A program made the position numbers and the translations under genes. Shown in pieces: positions 59,996 through 64,000 of a DNA stretch of 64,000 nt. How positions within the stretch are numbered: position 1 is the stretch's first letter; every line of letters starts with the position of its first letter. Origin of the DNA: Megaleporinus macrocephalus (taxonomy: Eukaryota; Chordata; Actinopteri; Characiformes; Anostomidae); assembly GCA_021613375.1 (NCBI GenBank), contig CM038726.1, positions 4,161,525 to 4,225,524 on the forward strand, written 5' to 3'. The notes under the pieces were generated by a model. That model was not told the DNA's origin. It saw only the letters and a program-made list of their open reading frames with translations, and made no database searches.

Positions 59996-61560
59996 ACTAG
60001 ATTAACGAGTCCATATTTTTAGTGACAACCCCAACAACACAGTTCCAAACACAGCAATTCCCAAAGCGTAAAACATATACTTAGTGAACATCATGTACCC
60101 AAGATATTCCCAGAATCCTCAACATTCATTCAGTATTCAGTATTCCCAAACTTGGAATTATTCCCCCATGTCTTCCCAATCACACTGCGTTGCATTCCCA
60201 ATAATTGTAATAACAGCATATTCTCAGCTTTGGAATTCTCCACATTTATGGTATTCCCGAACTACAGTTTTTCAGCACTGCAACAGTATCAACATTTACA
60301 ATATTCCCAAACATCATATTCCTAAATTCCCACAATTTCCCCTAACACATACTTTGTAATCCTTCTAGCATTTCCAGTATATAGCAAAATATCACAACTC
60401 CATATGGCAGAGCTACAGCATTTTTTGAATTATCCACAATTCCCAACATCATATTCCCAACTACTTACACAACTGTCAAAAACATTCCGAAAATTGTTAC
60501 TCGAAACTAGAAAATATTTCCACATTTCATATTTGCCAACATCCTCAATAATCCTCAACATCATATTCCCAAAACCACCACAAATTTTCCATTCCCACTG
60601 ACAACGTTCCCAGCCTTATCTTTGCAGTTATTTAATTCCCAAAACACTGCCAACACTCCTAACCACGATATCTAAAACATACTCCGTTTACACTTCTTAA
60701 CATTCATAACTACAGGATTCCCAACATTTCAAACATTACCCAATGTCACAATATTCCCAAACTTGGGATTATTCCCCAATATCTTCCCAATAACAGCATT
60801 CCCAACAACTGTATTCCAATTGGAATTCCCCACATTTATGGTATTCGGAACTACACCATTCCCAAAATGAAGTTCCTCATCGTTATAAAAGTGTAAACAT
60901 TTACAATATTCCCAAACATCTTATTCCTAAATTCCCGCCATTTCCCCTGCCACATTCCCAGCTGCAGTTCTCCCAAAACTGACAATAATTTGTTATTCAC
61001 CCAGCATCACAACTCTATATAGCAGAGCTACAATATTTCTGAAATTATCCACAATTCCCAACATCATATTCCCAACTGCTTACACAAATGTCAACAACAT
61101 TCCCCAAAATCTTACCCAAAACTAGAAAATATTTCCACATGTCATTGATGGTATTCTTCAGAACTGCAGCAGTTTCAACAGTTACTATGTTCCCAAACAT
61201 CATATTCCTAAATTCCCACCATTTCCCCTACCACATTCCCAGCTGCAGGATTCCCAAAATTGGCAATAATAGGTAATCCTTTTAGCTTTTCCAGTATACA
61301 GCAAAATATCCCAACTCCATATAGCAGAACTACAGCATTTCTTAAATTATCCGCAATTCCCAACACCATATTCCTGCTTACACAACTGCTTACACAACTG
61401 TCAACAACATTCCGCAAACTGTTACTCAGAACCAGAAAATATTTCCACATATCATATTTGCCAACCTCCGCAATAATCCTCAACATCATATTCCCAAAAC
61501 CATCACAAATATCCCATTCCCACTGACGACGTTCCCAGCCTCATCTTATATAGTTATATA
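59996..61560. repeat. ATTCCCAAC-type repeat with larger modules
   Basis: Diverged words AACATCATATTCCCAA, ATTCCCAACATTT throughout. A module of about 250 bp (from CAGCAAAATATCACAACTCC-like sequence to CACTGACAACGTTCCCAGCC) occurs at 60357-60615 and 61273-61545, with a partial third copy at about 61010-61145. It belongs to the same broad repeat type as 43.8-47.6 kb. Confidence 0.85.
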
Positions 61561-62330
61561 ATTCCCAAAACACTGACATCACTCCTGACCATGATACCCA
61601 GAACATCCACATTTCCACCAATGCCAGCATATATCTCCTTCACTCCGCACTCCTCTCTAACAGCACTGCCCCTTCTAATTCCAGCATTCCCTCCGAACGA
61701 CTGCCCCCCACTCCTCTCTTTCATGTTCCCACTCTCCCCCACATTCCCACTCACGCCAGGAACCATATCGCTTGATTACATGTGCCGTGTGACTGGGGTC
61801 CGACGGAACTCCGCCATCCAGTCCCCCTGCATCCATTATGGATGAGAACAAGCTGGCTGCTCCGGTCGGGGGGCAGCCGAGATTGAGCTTGGGAAATTTC
61901 GGAGCTGCATACTCAGAGCTGCAGGGCACGCACCGGAACGGGACACACCCACAAGAAGGGATCGACACCATCTTCCGACAATGCCGTGCTGTGACTCTAC
62001 CCGTCGCTCCGGGCTCTTTCGATTCCGATTAAAAGGCGCATGCCGCCTGGAGCCGGAAGCTCGGCTTTCAAAATCCATGGAGCAAAATTCCCACCACTGA
62101 ATGAATATCTGTGCCACTAGGGCTGGACAATCTAATCAGCATGAGAGGAAAACAGGCCGTATCACTGCCGTGAGGAATTACGTCCTGATCCGATTTTCCG
62201 ACTATCCGTATTATTCCAGCTACCCATGATGCTTTGAGAGGCTCAAGTAAGTGGGGTCTTAACATGCTTGTGGGCCCAGAAGATACAGGGGGTCTTAAAA
62301 TCCCAGCAAAACTTAGGTCAGCAAGAATGG
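61561..62330. other. Unique island, composition mixed
   Basis: No tandem repeat. A 64-codon plus-strand frame (61838-62032) and minus-strand frames (61675-61971, 61836-62117) overlap one another and resemble no family I know. Words such as CGATTCCGATTAAAAGGCGC and CAATCTAATCAGCATGAG could be regulatory, an inference only. Confidence 0.4.
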
Positions 62331-62770
62331 AGGTTAAAATACTGGTTACCAGTAAAACCAGCATATGTTGTGTTGAGGATGCTGGTCAGCAGTAATGGAA
62401 GTTAATATACTGGTAACCAGTAAAACCAGCATATGTTGTTTGAGGATGCTGGTCAGCAGTAATGGAAGTTAATATACTGGTAACCAGTAAAACCAGCATA
62501 TGTTGTGTTTTGGATGCTGGTCAGCAGTAATGGAAGTTAATATACTGGTAACCAGTAAAACCAGCATATGTTGTTTGAGGATGCTGGTCAGCAGTAATGG
62601 AAGTTAATATACCGGTCACCAGTAAAACCAGCATATGTTGTGTTGAGAATGCTGGTCAGCAGTAATGGAAGCTAATAAACTGGTCACCAGTAAAACCAGC
62701 ATATGTTGTGTTGAGGATGCTGGTCAGCAGTAATGGAAGTTAATATACTGGTCACCAGTAAAACCAGCAA
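62331..62770. repeat. About 70-bp tandem repeat, six to seven copies
   Basis: Units AGTAAAACCAGCATATGTTG, GATGCTGGTCAGCAGTAATG, GAAGTTAATATACTGGT. Each contains the short palindrome ACTGGTAACCAGT or CTGGTCACCAG. Confidence 0.93.
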
Positions 62771-63255
62771 CATGTGTAGTTGCTGTCACATAACTGCAGG
62801 TCTGAAACACCCCCAGTACTGTCACTGGGGTCTCCCAGTGGTAGTGGGATTATACACATTGTTTTTAATCAGCCCCCTACTCCGTCGTCCCGGAAACACC
62901 CTGTATTATCAGTGTCCACCGGAAAAACAGGAGCGCACAGGAGAAATACTCGGATCTCTCCAGGAAGCGGCTGCCGGAGGACAACCCAGTTGACTTAATT
63001 AGCTTTTGCGTCGTCCAGTGATTCGGTTACGATGGACAGTTTGCTGGAAGACAGTGTTACACAACGGCCTGTACGTCAGATCTATTCCTAGCTTTCGCTT
63101 CATCAAACGTATCAGCGTCTCAGGAGCTCTCGAGAAGCAAGACAACACCCTGAACCTTCCCTGGAATCTTGTCCTCCTTGTGTCCTAATATAGAAAATGA
63201 CAGAAGTTTGAGTCTTGGTCCTCTCGCTGGTTCCTCCTTGTGTCCTTGTGAAAGT
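62771..63255. other. Unique sequence, nothing identified
   Basis: Short frames of 60-86 codons on the plus strand have no family resemblance. Confidence 0.4.
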
Positions 63256-64000
63256 TTGTCCTTGTGAGTGCTGGTTACTGTGAGTGTTGTTTACTGTGAG
63301 TGTTGTTTACTGTGAGTGTTGGTTACTGTGAGTGTTGGTTACTGTGAGTGTTGATTACTGTAAGTGTTGGTTACTGTGAGTGTTGGTTACAGTGAGTGTT
63401 GGTTATTGTAAGTGTTGATTACTGTAAGTGTTGGTTACTGTGAGTGTTGGTTACAGTGAGTGTTGGTTATTGTAAGTGTTGGTTATTGTGAGTGTTGGTT
63501 GTTGTGAGTGTTGGTTACTGTGAGTGTTGGTTGTTGTGAGTGTTGGTTACAGTGAGTGTTGGTTATTGTAAGTGTTGATTACTGTAAGTGTTGGTTACTG
63601 TGAGTGTTGGTTATTGTAAGTGTCGGTTACTGTTAGTGTTGGTCACTGTGAGTGTTGGTTACTGTGAGTGTTGTTCACTGTGAGTGTTGGTTATCGTGAG
63701 TGTTGGTTACTGTGAGTGTTGTTTACTGTAAGTGTTGGTTATTGTGAGTGTTGGTTAATGTGAGTGTCAGTTACTGTGAGTGTTGGTTATTGTGAGTGTT
63801 GGCTACTGTGAGTGTTGGTTATTGTGAGTGTTGGTCACTGTGAGTGTTGGTTATTGTGAGTGTTGGTTATTGTGAGTGTTGGTTACTGTGAGTGTTGGTC
63901 ACTGTGAGTGTTGGTTACTGTGAGTGTTGGTTATTGTGAGTGTTGGTTACTGTGAGTGTTGTTTACTGTAAGTGTTGGTTATCGTGAGTGTTGGTTAATG
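63256..64000. repeat. 16-bp minisatellite, runs off the window
   Basis: About 46 units of TGTGAGTGTTGGTTAC with TGTAAGTGTTG, GGTTATTG and GGTCACTG variants. It continues past base 64000. Confidence 0.95.

Overview
This is a eukaryotic window, almost certainly from a teleost fish. The evidence is a vertebrate melatonin-receptor exon with a canonical splice acceptor, relics of fish-type Tc1, hAT-like and RTE retroelements, tRNA-headed dispersed repeats of the kind common in otophysan fish (characins, catfish and relatives; this narrower placement is a guess), and very abundant microsatellites and minisatellites. By a rough sum of my own boundaries, more than half of the 64 kb is tandem array. 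No bacterial operon, rRNA, CRISPR or phage structure is present.

The one gene I can name is on the minus strand at 12014-12873. It is the last coding exon of a melatonin receptor, best matched from memory to the Mel1c subtype (mtnr1c). It carries TM2 to the C-terminus and opens with a phase-1 acceptor at the family's conserved intron position. I could not find exon 1 (N-terminus and TM1) to the right. It therefore lies outside the window, is missing, or was overlooked. If it lies outside, everything from 12874 to 64000 is intron 1, an intron of more than 51 kb filled mainly with tandem repeats. The region left of 12014 would be 3' UTR and 3' flank.

Layout. 1-6066: GA-rich array with internal kb-scale duplications. 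6067-12013: mostly unique DNA with a Tc1 relic and a head-to-head pair of dispersed repeats. 12014-12873: receptor exon. 13230-15000: 39-bp array. 15799-20925: three blocks of one 42-bp family. 22225-24520: related arrays bracketed by direct repeats. 24879-27720: GA tract and 24-bp array. 27721-28660: GC-rich unique island. 29553-31313: probable hAT-like element with a decayed RTE-clade LINE inside it. 32185-40830: 33-bp, about 170-bp, 31-bp and about 150-bp arrays. 41318-42720: about 0.5-kb unit in three copies, with a fourth fragment at 46.3 kb. 43790-47955: ATTCCC-type arrays. 48040-50165: CA-rich array. 50200-51470: a Tc1 relic split by a 555-bp insert that resembles the 47-kb region. 51549-57100: a 31-bp family with CCTAA-like motifs in two subfamilies. 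57101-58080: 21-bp and GA arrays. 58241-59360: Tc1 and LINE 3'-end relics. 60000-61560: ATTCCC array with larger repeated modules. 62331-62770 and 63256-64000: last arrays.

Long open frames across many arrays (up to 832 codons, on both strands) are by-products of repeat units whose length is a multiple of three, and I do not call them genes. I found no new protein system. The most informative observations are the Tc1 relic with an 18-bp duplicated target and locally sourced filler, the CT microsatellite at the receptor splice acceptor, and the apparent size and repeat load of the receptor intron.
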